Positions 35,280-43,736 of a stretch of 50,620 nt of DNA are shown here, piece after piece; position 1 is the first letter of the stretch, and each line of letters starts with the position of its first letter. The notes under the pieces are model-generated. The model did not search any database. It saw only the letters and a program-made list of their open reading frames with translations, and had not been told where the DNA came from. The translations under genes and the position numbers were made by a program. The stretch covers positions 14,462-65,081 of the forward strand of contig NZ_NPIH01000242.1 in NCBI RefSeq assembly GCF_012275575.1, written 5' to 3'. Source of the stretch: Paraburkholderia sp. SG-MS1 (GTDB taxonomy: Bacteria > Pseudomonadota > Gammaproteobacteria > Burkholderiales > Burkholderiaceae).

Positions 35280-36014
35280 TCAGAGTTGCGCCAGACCGCC
35301 GTCGACGGCGACCTCGCTGGCGGTCATGAAGCTGCTGTCCGATGACGCGAGAAAGGCGGCCACGGCCCCGATTTCCGCCGGATCGGCCATGCGCTGAAGC
35401 GGATTCATCGAGGCGAAGACCTTCTGGCCTTCCTCGCCTAGCGCTGCCTTCGCGAGTTCGGTCGCGGTCGGCCCGGGCGACAGCACGTTGACCCGGATGC
35501 CGGTGCCCTTCAGGTCCTCCGCCCAGGTACGGGCGAGGTTGCGCACGGCCGCCTTGCTCGCGCTGTAGGCGCTGAATCCCGGGGCACCCGTGGTGCCCGC
35601 GCTCGATCCGGTCAGGATGATCGAACCGCCCTGGCCCATGAGCGGCATCGCCTTCTGGACCGTGAAGACCGTTCCCTTCACGTTGGTGTCGAAGGTCTCG
35701 TCAAGGTGCTCGGGGGTGATCTGGCCCAGCGGAAGCGGGCTTCCCGTCCCGGCATTGGCGAAGACGATGTCCAGGGTTCCGCGCTCGGCCCTCACCGCCG
35801 CGTAGAGTCGGTCGAGGTCGGCCAGATCGGTGACCGAGCCCTTCACTGCGCGGGCATGGGGCCCGAGGGCGGCCACAGCGGCGTCGAGCGCTTCCTGCCG
35901 CCGGCCGAAGATGAAGACGAACGCGCCCTCATCGATGAAGCGCTTAGCTGCGGCGCGGCCGATGCCGGTAGCGCCACCGGTGATCACGGCGGTCTTTCCA
36001 TTCAGTCTGTTCAT
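35280..36014 (-). CDS. Short-chain dehydrogenase/reductase (SDR), first gene of the operon
   Basis: The protein has 244 residues from ATG 36014, chosen because AAAGGA lies eight bases upstream. It shows TGGATGIG, FANAGTGSPLPL, LTGSSAG and the catalytic YSASK, with the ending SEVAVDGGLAQL. The motif FGRRQEAL suggests NADP(H). It is divergent from a LysR gene with a palindromic operator candidate in between, so it is probably regulated by that protein. Confidence 0.9.
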   Translation of the reverse strand: MNRLNGKTAVITGGATGIGRAAAKRFIDEGAFVFIFGRRQEALDAAVAALGPHARAVKGSVTDLADLDRLYAAVRAERGTLDIVFANAGTGSPLPLGQITPEHLDETFDTNVKGTVFTVQKAMPLMGQGGSIILTGSSAGTTGAPGFSAYSASKAAVRNLARTWAEDLKGTGIRVNVLSPGPTATELAKAALGEEGQKVFASMNPLQRMADPAEIGAVAAFLASSDSSFMTASEVAVDGGLAQL

Positions 36015-36086
36015 GTCATGCATCCTTTGAAACAAAAGCGACACCACCATTCTGAAGCTCTTGATTCATGAAGCCAATTGACCGAA

Positions 36087-36116
36087 TATCTATAAGTGCC
36101 ATCTACTTTCTAGATA
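36087..36116. promoter_or_regulatory. Candidate LysR operator between SDR operon and LysR gene
   Basis: The spacer holds ATCTA-N5-TAGAT (36101-36115) and a wider pair TATCTA (36087-36092) / TAGATA (36111-36116). Inverted AT-rich half-sites ending within a few bases of the LysR start codon fit a LysR binding site (T-N11-A) controlling both divergent genes. Confidence 0.55.
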
Positions 36117-36119
36117 TCT

Positions 36120-37061
36120 GTGCTAGATAACGTCACCATCAATCAACTTCGGGCGTTCGTCGCCGTGTGCGACGAGGGAAGCTTTTCCGGGGCAGCACGG
36201 CGGCTGAGGCGTGCACAGTCAGCGATCAGTCATGCGATCAGCGCGCTCGAGAGTGCCTTCGACGTGGTGCTGTTCGAGCGCAACACTCGCAAAGCGACGC
36301 TGACGGCCGCTGGCCGCAGCCTCCTGCCTGATGCTCGAGGTGTGATCTCGCGCACCGAGGAAATGAAGATGCGCGCGGTTGCCATTGCTGAAGCTGGAGT
36401 CCCACAGGTCTCGGTTGCCGTGGATACCTACTTTCCGCGTGCGCACCTGATCGAATGCCTGCGCACCCTGCAGGCGGACTTTCCAACGGTGGCGATCAAT
36501 CTGCGCATGACGACCATGCAAGACGGCGAGCGTTTGGTTTTCGAAGGCATCTGCGCGTTGGCGGTGACGATCACGGACGTGCCGGAGCTGAGCCCCGGCA
36601 CCATAGAAAGGCAGCATCTATGTGACGCGCAAATGGTGACCGTTTGTGCGCCGTCGCATCCGCTGGCCGCAATCCCGGGGCCGATCCCGCGGGAGGAATT
36701 TGGCCGGCACATCCAGCTCGTCGTAACCGACAATCAGCCCGATGCGGAAAAGACACAACAGGGGGTCGCCAGTGAACGCCAGTGGCGGGTGAATGACCTC
36801 GGCGCGAAGCACGATCTGCTCAGGGGAAGCTTATGCTGGGGGCACATGCCGCATCACATGGTCGTGGAAGACCTCGCGAAGGGAACGCTTGTCGAACTCC
36901 AACGGCGCGCATGGCACATGCGGCCCCTCACGTTCATGATCTCGCAGCGGCGCGGGTACTCGTTTTCCGAATGTGAGGCACGGCTGGTCGAGCTCCTTGG
37001 CAATCGTCGGCCCTTCTCAAAGGATGGGAAGGCCAAGGCCAGCGTAACGCGCGGTCGCTGA
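36120..37061 (+). CDS. LysR-type transcriptional regulator
   Basis: The 313-residue protein has a GTG start. The helix-turn-helix reads NQLRAFVAVCDEGSFSGAAR, then RLRRAQSAISHAISALE and LFERNTRKATLTAAG. The effector domain begins VSVAVDTYFPRAHLIECLRT. It faces away from the SDR/oxidoreductase operon across a 105-base spacer with a palindromic site and likely regulates it. The C-terminus is basic (KDGKAKASVTRGR). Confidence 0.9.
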   Translation: MLDNVTINQLRAFVAVCDEGSFSGAARRLRRAQSAISHAISALESAFDVVLFERNTRKATLTAAGRSLLPDARGVISRTEEMKMRAVAIAEAGVPQVSVAVDTYFPRAHLIECLRTLQADFPTVAINLRMTTMQDGERLVFEGICALAVTITDVPELSPGTIERQHLCDAQMVTVCAPSHPLAAIPGPIPREEFGRHIQLVVTDNQPDAEKTQQGVASERQWRVNDLGAKHDLLRGSLCWGHMPHHMVVEDLAKGTLVELQRRAWHMRPLTFMISQRRGYSFSECEARLVELLGNRRPFSKDGKAKASVTRGR

Positions 37062-37117
37062 TGGGTTGCTCCGCGACGTGGCGGTGCAAACCGTGTGTGA
37101 GCATCGGCCACGTTCGG

Positions 37118-37440
37118 TCAACTCCTGCCATTCGCCGATGCCCGCCTGCAGACGCTTCCGCGAACGATTATCCAGCCGCCTGCGCGATAAGCCACGCCCC
37201 CGAGAAGGCTCCCTACAAGTACCGGCAACGGGAAGCGCGACAACCCCGGCCAGCTTGACGTGGGCGAAAGCATGAAAGCCGTCGAAGTGTCGTTCAGCCT
37301 CCCTATCCCGATAATCTGTCCGCTGGCGTTGATATCGGACGCATCCTGCAGATGCCATCCAGGATCGGAAATCAGCGTGTCCAGAAGCGTCGTCGTGCTG
37401 TTTTGATAGAGGAAGGCTCCAAATGAAAGCCACCGCCAGC
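37118..37440 (-). pseudogene. Fragment of an extracellular HAF-repeat protein
   Basis: The minus strand encodes GAFLYQNSTTTLLDTLISDP, GWHLQDASDINASGQIIGIG and STAFMLSP, the pattern of HAF repeats (AFLY..DLGTL, INxxGQIVG, AFLLTP) found in exported beta-rich proteins, often with PEP-CTERM sorting signals. It stays open to TGA at 37118 with a hydrophobic tail (LPVLVGSLLGGVAYRAGGW). No signal peptide or start is present, so only a 3' piece survives. Confidence 0.55.
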
Positions 37441-37582
37441 AGTCCCAGAAAGACTATGTTGTTCTGATCGAAGGGATAGCGGTCGGGACAGTAAAAACTA
37501 GTCCGAGACTGTACCAATTGCGACGAATCAATTTCAAACTGACGTCCCTCTGCAGAGTGAAGGCGTTCGCGGCACACAGGCT

Positions 37583-38164
37583 TCACCCCATCGGCTTCGT
37601 ACCAATCCACCACCCGTGGAGAAAATACGCGAACGCAATCCAGGCGACGACGCCGACAACGACAGGAATCAAGTCGCGTGAGAGGCCTCCATCGGGATAG
37701 TAGACAATACCTTCGACACGATCGCGCCGTCGCGCAGCCGCGAAATCGAACAGCCCCCAAACGAGAAACGCGCCGAACAGCAAGACCGCGTTCAGCGTCC
37801 CGTTTGCCAGCAGATGAGCCAATGCCCACAGCACGGCACTGATCGTCATTGGATGCTTGACCAGCGCCTCGAAGTGATTGCCCCGGACATACGCAGCCGG
37901 AAAGAGGATGAATGCCACGAGAGTAAGCACGCTTGCAAAATGCGGCGCCCATGCTGGCGGCGACCACAGCATGACTGGCTCACGCCGTGCAATCCCGTAT
38001 CCCCAGATAATCAACGCCAGTCCGATTATCGACACGACGGAATACGCCGCCTTCCAGCCCATCTCGCCCATTCGGGCGATCCGCGCCTTGCGCCATTCTT
38101 CCGCGAAAATCCGGACCGAATGCGAACCAAGGAATATCAGTAGACCCAGGATCAATACCGACAT
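37583..38164 (-). CDS. NnrU family membrane protein
   Basis: The 193-residue protein starts at ATG 38164 with GAGGAG upstream; the longer frame from 38353 is rejected. It has five to six hydrophobic segments and the NnrU landmarks GSHSVRIFAEEWR, YSVVSIIGLALIIWGYG, the H-rich loop HFEALVKHPMTISAVLWALA and HLLANG. NnrU proteins were first linked to nitrite/nitric oxide reduction, and many relatives act in isoprenoid or carotenoid steps (Z-ISO); the actual role here is unknown. No denitrification genes are near. Confidence 0.85.
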   Translation of the reverse strand: MSVLILGLLIFLGSHSVRIFAEEWRKARIARMGEMGWKAAYSVVSIIGLALIIWGYGIARREPVMLWSPPAWAPHFASVLTLVAFILFPAAYVRGNHFEALVKHPMTISAVLWALAHLLANGTLNAVLLFGAFLVWGLFDFAAARRRDRVEGIVYYPDGGLSRDLIPVVVGVVAWIAFAYFLHGWWIGTKPMG

Positions 38165-38351
38165 GACGGGCTCCTCGCAACGGATGTCGATAGAGGTCGA
38201 CAGATGGCCACGATTGTCCCGCATGATGCCGGCTGTGCCAACATGGGCGCGGACACTCGTGCGACCCCCATCGCCACTATTTGCGGTATTGGCCGATCGC
38301 GTCGGAGACACGCGGACTTTGGGCCGGGTCGCTGGTTCCGGTCGAGTAGGC

Positions 38352-38690
38352 AAGGAACGCAGTACGGGCGCAAGCGGCTATGTCGACGAACCGCTGCTTG
38401 AATGGATTCCGCCGTATTTCGAGGCCGCCTCGATCGTGGATCGGGCTTCGTTCGCAGGCGTCCTTGGCTGCATGCTCCGGAACCTGGATGCCGATCGCCA
38501 GCAATCATGTTGGCAGTCTTGGCTGTCGCGCTACTGGAAGAACCGTATCGCCGGCGCCCGGCTTCGCTGGACCCCGCGGAGATCAACGAAATGCTCGACT
38601 GGGTGCCGCATCAGACGCAGGGGTTCGAGAAAGCCATTTCCGTGGCCGTTGCAATGGCACGGACATCGATCGAGCACTCGGCTGCCAGAG
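38352..38690 (+). pseudogene. Frameshifted fragment resembling DUF4020 (SIR2-like protein C-terminus)
   Basis: The frame starting near 38352 encodes YVDEPLLEWIPPYFEAA, VDRASFAGVLGCMLRNLDAD and CWQSWLSRYWKNRIAG. The reading then shifts by one frame near 38555 to PASLDPAEINEMLDWVPHQT and FEKAISVAVAM. Continuous homology across a frameshift marks a pseudogene. The wording recalls the DUF4020 region at the C-terminus of SIR2-family proteins, some of which are linked to phage defence. The family call is from memory and moderate in confidence. Confidence 0.45.
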
Positions 38691-38776
38691 GCGAAGGAGC
38701 ATCTTGTCGACGGTGCATCAATGGATCGGGCCGCGATCAACCCACTCTTCGTTCGGCACGTTTCGACCGCAATTAG

Positions 38777-39142
38777 GCGGGACCATTCGTCGGCATTGCA
38801 ACGCACGATGCACAATTGATCGATCCTCTGACCAATTGGCTGCAGCGCGAACAAATCGACAGGTCACGATTCGAGTTCGAGATGTTGCTGGGGGTGTGTG
38901 AACCGCTGCGTGACGCTCTGCATGCGCAAGGATTTAACGTTCGCGTCTCCGTGCCGCACGGGCATGACTGGTATGGCTACAGCACTCGGCGAATCAAAGA
39001 AAATCCACGTATTGCGGGATATATCCTGTCGGCGATGATACGTAGCCATCGGACTCGCCAGCAGTTACAGCGCGAGCGGTGGATCGGGACCGAGCAGATC
39101 GTTGCCGCGGACCGCGTCATGTATTCCACTTTCCGAGTGTAG
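38777..39142 (+). pseudogene. C-terminal fragment of proline dehydrogenase
   Basis: The frame reads IATHDAQLIDPLTNWLQREQ, RFEFEMLLGVCEPLRDAL, VRVSVPHGHDWYGYSTRR and KENPRIAGYI. These are the last conserved blocks of the FAD-binding proline dehydrogenase barrel (ATHD, FEFQMLLG, VRVYVPYG-W-Y--RR). The N-terminal two thirds are missing and a stop (TAG at 38774) precedes it in frame. It directly follows the DUF4020-like fragment, so two unrelated gene ends were brought together. Confidence 0.75.
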
Positions 39143-39412
39143 ATAAGAGTGAGATGAATTGAGAGGGTTTACCCTGAACGCAATCGCAAGCGTTACTTTT
39201 GCAAGGCGATTGTCGTCAGAAGTCGCTAGGTGACCCAGCAGCGTGCAACCCGGCAGCGCGGCGACTCGGCATCTAAGCCATTGTTTTTTCAGGGGTGTGC
39301 CCTGTCGCGGAATCCCCGACGCGGGTCGCGAGTTCAACCTTAAGTGAACCAGGTTCAAAGTTGAGTGAATCTCGACACTCGACATGAGTCCCGCCAACGC
39401 CGCGCCAACCTT

Positions 39413-39442
39413 CTTGAATTTGTCACCACGCATCCATATAAT
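39413..39442 (+). promoter_or_regulatory. groESL promoter (sigma-70 type, overlapping heat-shock-like elements)
   Basis: TTGAAT (39414-39419) and TATAAT (39437-39442) are separated by 17 bases, an excellent sigma-70 promoter. The same stretch reads CTTGAA ... CCATATA, close to the sigma-32 consensus, so both factors may use it. It ends at the CIRCE operator. Confidence 0.8.
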
Positions 39443-39468
39443 TAGCACTCGCTGCACGAGAGTGCTAA
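39442..39468 (+). promoter_or_regulatory. CIRCE operator (HrcA binding site)
   Basis: TTAGCACTC-N9-GAGTGCTAA is a perfect match to the CIRCE consensus. It starts at the last base of the -10 box, so HrcA binding would block groESL transcription and be relieved on heat stress. Confidence 0.97.
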
Positions 39469-39540
39469 CAACATCGCCGGTTGGCTCGGCCAATCGGGTT
39501 TTCTCAGCGTTCTTCAGTCTCAATCAAGAGAGGAGTATGT

Positions 39541-39831
39541 ATGAACCTTCGTCCTTTGCATGATCGCGTGATCGTCAAACGTCTGGATCAAGAAACCAAG
39601 ACCGCGTCGGGCATCGTGATCCCCGAAGCCGCAGCGGAAAAGCCGGATCAAGGCGAAATCCTCGCAGTCGGCCCGGGCAAGCGTGACGACAAAGGCGCAC
39701 AAGTCGCGCTCGACGTGAAGGTTGGCGACCGTGTCCTGTTCGGCAAGTATGCAGGTCAGACCGTCAAGGTCGACGGCAACGAACTGCTCGTGATGCGCGA
39801 AGAAGACATCATGGCCGTGGTGCAGAAGTAA
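39541..39831 (+). CDS. groES: Co-chaperonin GroES
   Basis: The 96-residue protein has MNLRPLHDRVIVKRLDQETK, the mobile loop KTASGIVIPEAAAEKPDQGE and LLVMREEDIMAVVQK. It caps GroEL rings during ATP-driven folding in the cytoplasm. The ATG follows a strong GAGAGGAG ribosome-binding site. The gene is 54 bases upstream of groEL and under the CIRCE-controlled promoter. Confidence 0.98.
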   Translation: MNLRPLHDRVIVKRLDQETKTASGIVIPEAAAEKPDQGEILAVGPGKRDDKGAQVALDVKVGDRVLFGKYAGQTVKVDGNELLVMREEDIMAVVQK

Positions 39832-39885
39832 GCGCAAATCCGCTACTTTTCCCGGTCATATCCAAAGATTTCAAGGAGTTAGAAG

Positions 39886-41526
39886 ATGGCAGCTAAAGAC
39901 GTCGTATTCGGTGATTCCGCCCGTGCCAAGATGGTTGAAGGCGTGAACATTCTCGCGAACGCTGTGAAGGTCACGCTGGGTCCGAAGGGCCGCAACGTTG
40001 TCCTGGAACGCAGCTTCGGCGGCCCGACGGTCACCAAGGACGGTGTGTCGGTCGCAAAAGAGATCGAACTGAAAGACAAGCTCCAGAACATGGGCGCGCA
40101 AATGGTCAAGGAAGTTGCTTCCAAGACCAGCGACAACGCAGGTGACGGCACCACGACCGCAACGGTTCTGGCTCAGTCGATCGTCCGTGAAGGCATGAAG
40201 TACGTCGCATCGGGCATGAACCCGATGGACCTGAAGCGCGGTATCGACAAGGCTGTTGCAGCTGCGATCGAAGAACTGCGCAAGATCAGCAAGCCGTGCA
40301 CGACCAACAAGGAAATCGCTCAGGTCGGCGCGATCTCGGCGAACAGCGATTCGTCGATCGGCGACCGTATCGCTGAAGCGATGGACAAGGTCGGCAAGGA
40401 AGGCGTCATCACCGTCGAAGACGGCAAGTCGTTGCAAGACGAGCTGGACGTTGTCGAAGGTATGCAATTCGACCGCGGCTACCTGTCGCCGTACTTCATC
40501 AACAACCCGGACAAGCAAGTTGCTGTGCTCGACAACCCGTTCGTGCTGTTGCACGACAAGAAGGTGTCGAACATCCGTGATCTGCTGCCGGTACTTGAGC
40601 AAGTCGCGAAGGCTGGCCGTCCGCTGCTGATCATCGCCGAAGACGTCGAAGGCGAAGCACTGGCAACGCTGGTGGTGAACAACATCCGCGGCATTTTGAA
40701 GACCGTTGCTGTGAAGGCTCCGGGCTTCGGCGATCGTCGTAAGGCAATGCTGGAAGACATCGCGATCCTGACCGGCGGTCAGGTCATCGCTGAAGAAACC
40801 GGCCTGACGCTCGAGAAGGCAACGCTGGCTGAACTGGGCCAGGCAAAGCGTATCGAAGTGGGCAAGGAAAACACGACGATCATCGACGGCGCTGGCGAAG
40901 CTGCCAACATCGAAGCACGTGTGAAGCAAGTTCGCACGCAAATCGAAGAAGCAACGTCGGACTACGACCGTGAAAAGCTGCAAGAGCGCGTGGCCAAGCT
41001 GGCAGGCGGTGTTGCGGTGATCAAGGTCGGCGCTGCGACCGAAGTCGAAATGAAGGAAAAGAAGGCACGTGTCGAAGACGCACTGCACGCAACGCGCGCA
41101 GCTGTGGAAGAAGGCATCGTGGCTGGCGGCGGCGTTGCGCTGATCCGTGCACGTACGGCAATCGCCGGCCTGAAGGGCGCTAACGCCGATCAGGACGCAG
41201 GTATCAAGATCGTGCTGCGCGCGATGGAAGAGCCGCTGCGCCAGATCGTCACGAACGGTGGCGAAGAAGCGAGCGTCGTGGTGGCAGCTGTTGCTGCTGG
41301 CCAGGGCAACTACGGCTACAACGCGGCAACCGGCGAGTATGTCGACCTGGTTGACGCAGGTGTCGTGGATCCGACGAAGGTGACGCGCACGGCGCTGCAA
41401 AACGCAGCATCGGTCGCTGGCCTCCTGCTGACGACCGACGCAGCTGTTTGCGAACTGCCGAAGGAAGATGCACCGATGCCTGGCGGCATGCCCGGTGGCA
41501 TGGGCGGCATGGGCATGGACATGTAA
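39886..41526 (+). CDS. groEL: Chaperonin GroEL
   Basis: The 546-residue protein has MAAKDVVFGDSARAKMVEGV, the ATP-site GDGTTTATVLA and the GGM-repeat tail ending GGMGGMGMDM. It forms the double-ring folding chamber with GroES. Its codon use is strongly biased to preferred codons, as expected for very high expression. The ATG has AGGAG upstream. It is followed by a bidirectional terminator. Confidence 0.99.
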   Translation: MAAKDVVFGDSARAKMVEGVNILANAVKVTLGPKGRNVVLERSFGGPTVTKDGVSVAKEIELKDKLQNMGAQMVKEVASKTSDNAGDGTTTATVLAQSIVREGMKYVASGMNPMDLKRGIDKAVAAAIEELRKISKPCTTNKEIAQVGAISANSDSSIGDRIAEAMDKVGKEGVITVEDGKSLQDELDVVEGMQFDRGYLSPYFINNPDKQVAVLDNPFVLLHDKKVSNIRDLLPVLEQVAKAGRPLLIIAEDVEGEALATLVVNNIRGILKTVAVKAPGFGDRRKAMLEDIAILTGGQVIAEETGLTLEKATLAELGQAKRIEVGKENTTIIDGAGEAANIEARVKQVRTQIEEATSDYDREKLQERVAKLAGGVAVIKVGAATEVEMKEKKARVEDALHATRAAVEEGIVAGGGVALIRARTAIAGLKGANADQDAGIKIVLRAMEEPLRQIVTNGGEEASVVVAAVAAGQGNYGYNAATGEYVDLVDAGVVDPTKVTRTALQNAASVAGLLLTTDAAVCELPKEDAPMPGGMPGGMGGMGMDM

Positions 41527-41595
41527 TTCCGCTTGGGCCTCCTTGCGAGGCCCGGTTGGAAGCGCATGGGGAAGTACGCCGCAAGGCGTGCTTCT

Positions 41596-41635
41596 CAAAA
41601 GAAAAAACCCGCAGAAATGCGGGTTTTTTCTTTTG
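41596..41635. terminator. Bidirectional rho-independent terminator between groEL and cysC
   Basis: An 18-bp perfect stem (41596-41613 with 41618-41635), whose core is ACCCGCA-GAAA-TGCGGGT, has A-runs on one side and T-runs on the other. It can stop transcription from groEL (plus) and from cysC (minus). Confidence 0.92.
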
Positions 41636-41670
41636 AGCGCAGTGAAAGAGAGGGTGGCGGGCTTGCGATG

Positions 41671-42297
41671 TTACGCGCCGGCTTCCTGGCCCGCCGTCGC
41701 CAGCGAGTGCTCGCGCAAGTGGGCAAATATGCGGGCGACGCTTTCTCCTGGCGTCAGCGCGGCCGTATCGATGCGAAGCTCGGGGTCGTCGGGGGTTTCA
41801 TAAGGGGCCGACACGCCGGTAAACGAACTGATTTCGCCGGACAAGGCTTTCGCGTAGAGGCCTTTCGGATCGCGACGTGCGCACGTATCGAGCGGCGCGG
41901 AGAGATAGGTTTCGATAAATTTGTCTCGCCCGATAATGTCGCGCGCCATCGTCCGGTCTTCCCGCATCGGCGAGATGAGGGCGGCGATGACAATGAGGCC
42001 CGCGTCGTTCATCAGTTGGGCGACATGCGCTACGCGGCGGATATTTTCATGTCGATCTTTCCTGTCAAAGCCGAGATCGCGAGCCAGGCCGTGGCGGACG
42101 TTGTCGCCGTCGAGCACGTAGCACGCATGGCCCAAGCCGACGAGTTGCCGTTCCAGTTCAAAGGCGATCGTGGATTTGCCCGCTCCGGAGAGACCGGTGA
42201 GCCAGACGGTGACCGGTCTTTGACGAAAGATGCGCATCCGGTCCTGAGTGCCGATTGCGCCGTGGCAACGTTGCACGAAAGTGGGGGACTGTTCCAT
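41671..42297 (-). CDS. cysC: Adenylylsulfate (APS) kinase
   Basis: The 208-residue protein has the Walker A motif WLTGLSGAGKST (K41), DGDNVRHGL and the lid region DIIGRDKFIETYLSAPLD. It phosphorylates APS to PAPS, the sulfate donor. The ATG has GAGGAA upstream. It lies 17 bases downstream of a sulfotransferase gene on the same strand, so the operon supplies both donor and transferase. No sulfate-assimilation genes (cysD, cysN, cysH) are nearby, which supports a role in sulfation rather than assimilation. Confidence 0.95.
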   Translation of the reverse strand: MEQSPTFVQRCHGAIGTQDRMRIFRQRPVTVWLTGLSGAGKSTIAFELERQLVGLGHACYVLDGDNVRHGLARDLGFDRKDRHENIRRVAHVAQLMNDAGLIVIAALISPMREDRTMARDIIGRDKFIETYLSAPLDTCARRDPKGLYAKALSGEISSFTGVSAPYETPDDPELRIDTAALTPGESVARIFAHLREHSLATAGQEAGA

Positions 42298-42314
42298 GGT
42301 GAGTTCCTCGGCGC

Positions 42315-43526
42315 TCAGGCGCAGTGCCAGCCTTGCCGCCAGATTCCCGCGTTGTTCAGGCTCTCTGGCGAATTGGCGATTGCAACGTGAAAGCCGCCCA
42401 GAACATGGGCCGGCAGCGGAATGGAGAATCCGCTGTGGGCGCTCGGGTAGCCTGCGCCAGCCACGTCGGGGCGCGGCTCGCCGCTCCAGCCTCTCGCGAC
42501 GACCTCGTCGCCCACCCGAACCTCGAGCGGCACTTTTTCTTCTGGCCGGCTGAGATTGACGGCCCAGCCCGTCACCGCGCCGTCGCCAACCGTGTCGACA
42601 AAGCCTTCGAACATGTCCGCGAGAACGGGCTGGCGGCTTTGCGCGAACTCCAGATAGGCATTGATCGGTGCGAGATCGAATCGGCGGATAACGCTCTCGA
42701 CTTTGGCGAGGAACGCTTCGTCAAAGCCGAAAACCGTCGAACTGTAGATGTGCGGGTTTTCAAGCTGATTGATTTCCTTCTGAATGACGTGGACCAGTTC
42801 CAGCGCATTAGAAAAGACGGGACCCGCATTATCCACCTGGGTTTTGATCAGCCGTTTGGCGTCGTGAAAGAGTTCGTAATCGAGGCGATTGTCGTCCAGA
42901 AACTTTTGTCTGGCTGCATCGCTTAAAGGACTGTCGCCTTTCGGCGTGCCGATCGTTCTATTGGCTTCGAAATAGAACGGCAATTTCAATCCGCTCATGC
43001 CGGCGAGCCGAAGTAAAAATTCGCTCATGTTCTCGCAGAGGCCGACCGTGCCGATATGCTGGCGTAGATGGCTTTGCGCGAGGGCAAGGCTGCTTTGGTT
43101 GAGCGAGGAGTGACCGCTCAGCATCTGGACAAACAGATTTTTGCCCGCAAGCGATTCACCGACCCATTCGTCGAGGGACATCGCGCCTTGCTGAACGAGG
43201 GCCTCGGGCGTCGACACGCTCACGCCCCGCTTGACCTCCCCGTTCTTGCCGCTCGCGGCATACCAGTAATGCGATATCTGGCGCGCGAGCGGGTCGCGCA
43301 GAATGGTGCAGTAGCGCACCGGATGCTTGATTGTCCGGTGTATGCCATACGGGTGATGGCCGCCGCCGATGCCGCTTACCAGCAGTTTGGCGCGGCAGCT
43401 TGCCCAACCTTCCCGATCCCATACGAAATTCGCGAACCGGTCTTTACCCATATTCAGATCGAAAAATGAAATGACGGTGGAGCCGCCGCTTTTCGGAGGA
43501 TGGATGAAAAAAATCGGAAAGGGCAT
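42315..43526 (-). CDS. PAPS-dependent sulfotransferase with C-terminal beta domain
   Basis: The 403-residue protein begins MPFPIFFIHPPKSGGSTVIS; PKSGGST (residues 11-17) is the 5'-phosphosulfate-binding loop. The 3'-phosphate site is in YCTILRDPLARQISHYWY. The middle is helical. The C-terminal part (EGFVDTVGDGAVTGWAVNLS, VRVGDEVVARGWSGE) is a beta-sandwich-like repeat found in cell-surface glycan enzymes. It should transfer sulfate to a sugar or lipid acceptor that is not identified. The start is uncertain: in-frame non-ATG starts up to 43583 exist and none has a clear ribosome-binding site. Confidence 0.8.
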   Translation of the reverse strand: MPFPIFFIHPPKSGGSTVISFFDLNMGKDRFANFVWDREGWASCRAKLLVSGIGGGHHPYGIHRTIKHPVRYCTILRDPLARQISHYWYAASGKNGEVKRGVSVSTPEALVQQGAMSLDEWVGESLAGKNLFVQMLSGHSSLNQSSLALAQSHLRQHIGTVGLCENMSEFLLRLAGMSGLKLPFYFEANRTIGTPKGDSPLSDAARQKFLDDNRLDYELFHDAKRLIKTQVDNAGPVFSNALELVHVIQKEINQLENPHIYSSTVFGFDEAFLAKVESVIRRFDLAPINAYLEFAQSRQPVLADMFEGFVDTVGDGAVTGWAVNLSRPEEKVPLEVRVGDEVVARGWSGEPRPDVAGAGYPSAHSGFSIPLPAHVLGGFHVAIANSPESLNNAGIWRQGWHCA

Positions 43527-43668
43527 ATGGAGACATATGTCAAGTTCGTGAATGGTCAAGTCTAGCGTGGCGTCTGGCACCACGTTGTAACGTTTAATTA
43601 CGCGATGCGGCGGTCGGTAATGCTGTGCAAGCAGAATTTATGCTAGATCAATAAAATGGAACCGGGAA

Positions 43669-43694
43669 TAAAAAAACCCGCACAAATGCGGGTT
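43669..43694 (-). terminator. Rho-independent terminator downstream of thiD
   Basis: On the minus strand AACCCGCA-TTTG-TGCGGGTT is followed by a T-run (43670-43676). It lies about 40 bases past the thiD stop. The stem sequence is nearly the same as that after groEL. Confidence 0.88.
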
Positions 43695-43736
43695 TGATAT
43701 ACATGCGGTGTTCACCGCGGGGCAACAGTCAACGAG

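Noticed and set aside
37017..37967. 316-codon minus-strand frame covering the HAF fragment and part of NnrU
   Set aside because: The NnrU and HAF-like sequences are in other frames; this frame gives no domain match.
39871..41598. 575-codon minus-strand open frame antisense to groEL
   Set aside because: It is the mirror of a highly biased coding sequence. The text is His/Cys/Arg-rich with no family motif, and groEL on the other strand is certain.
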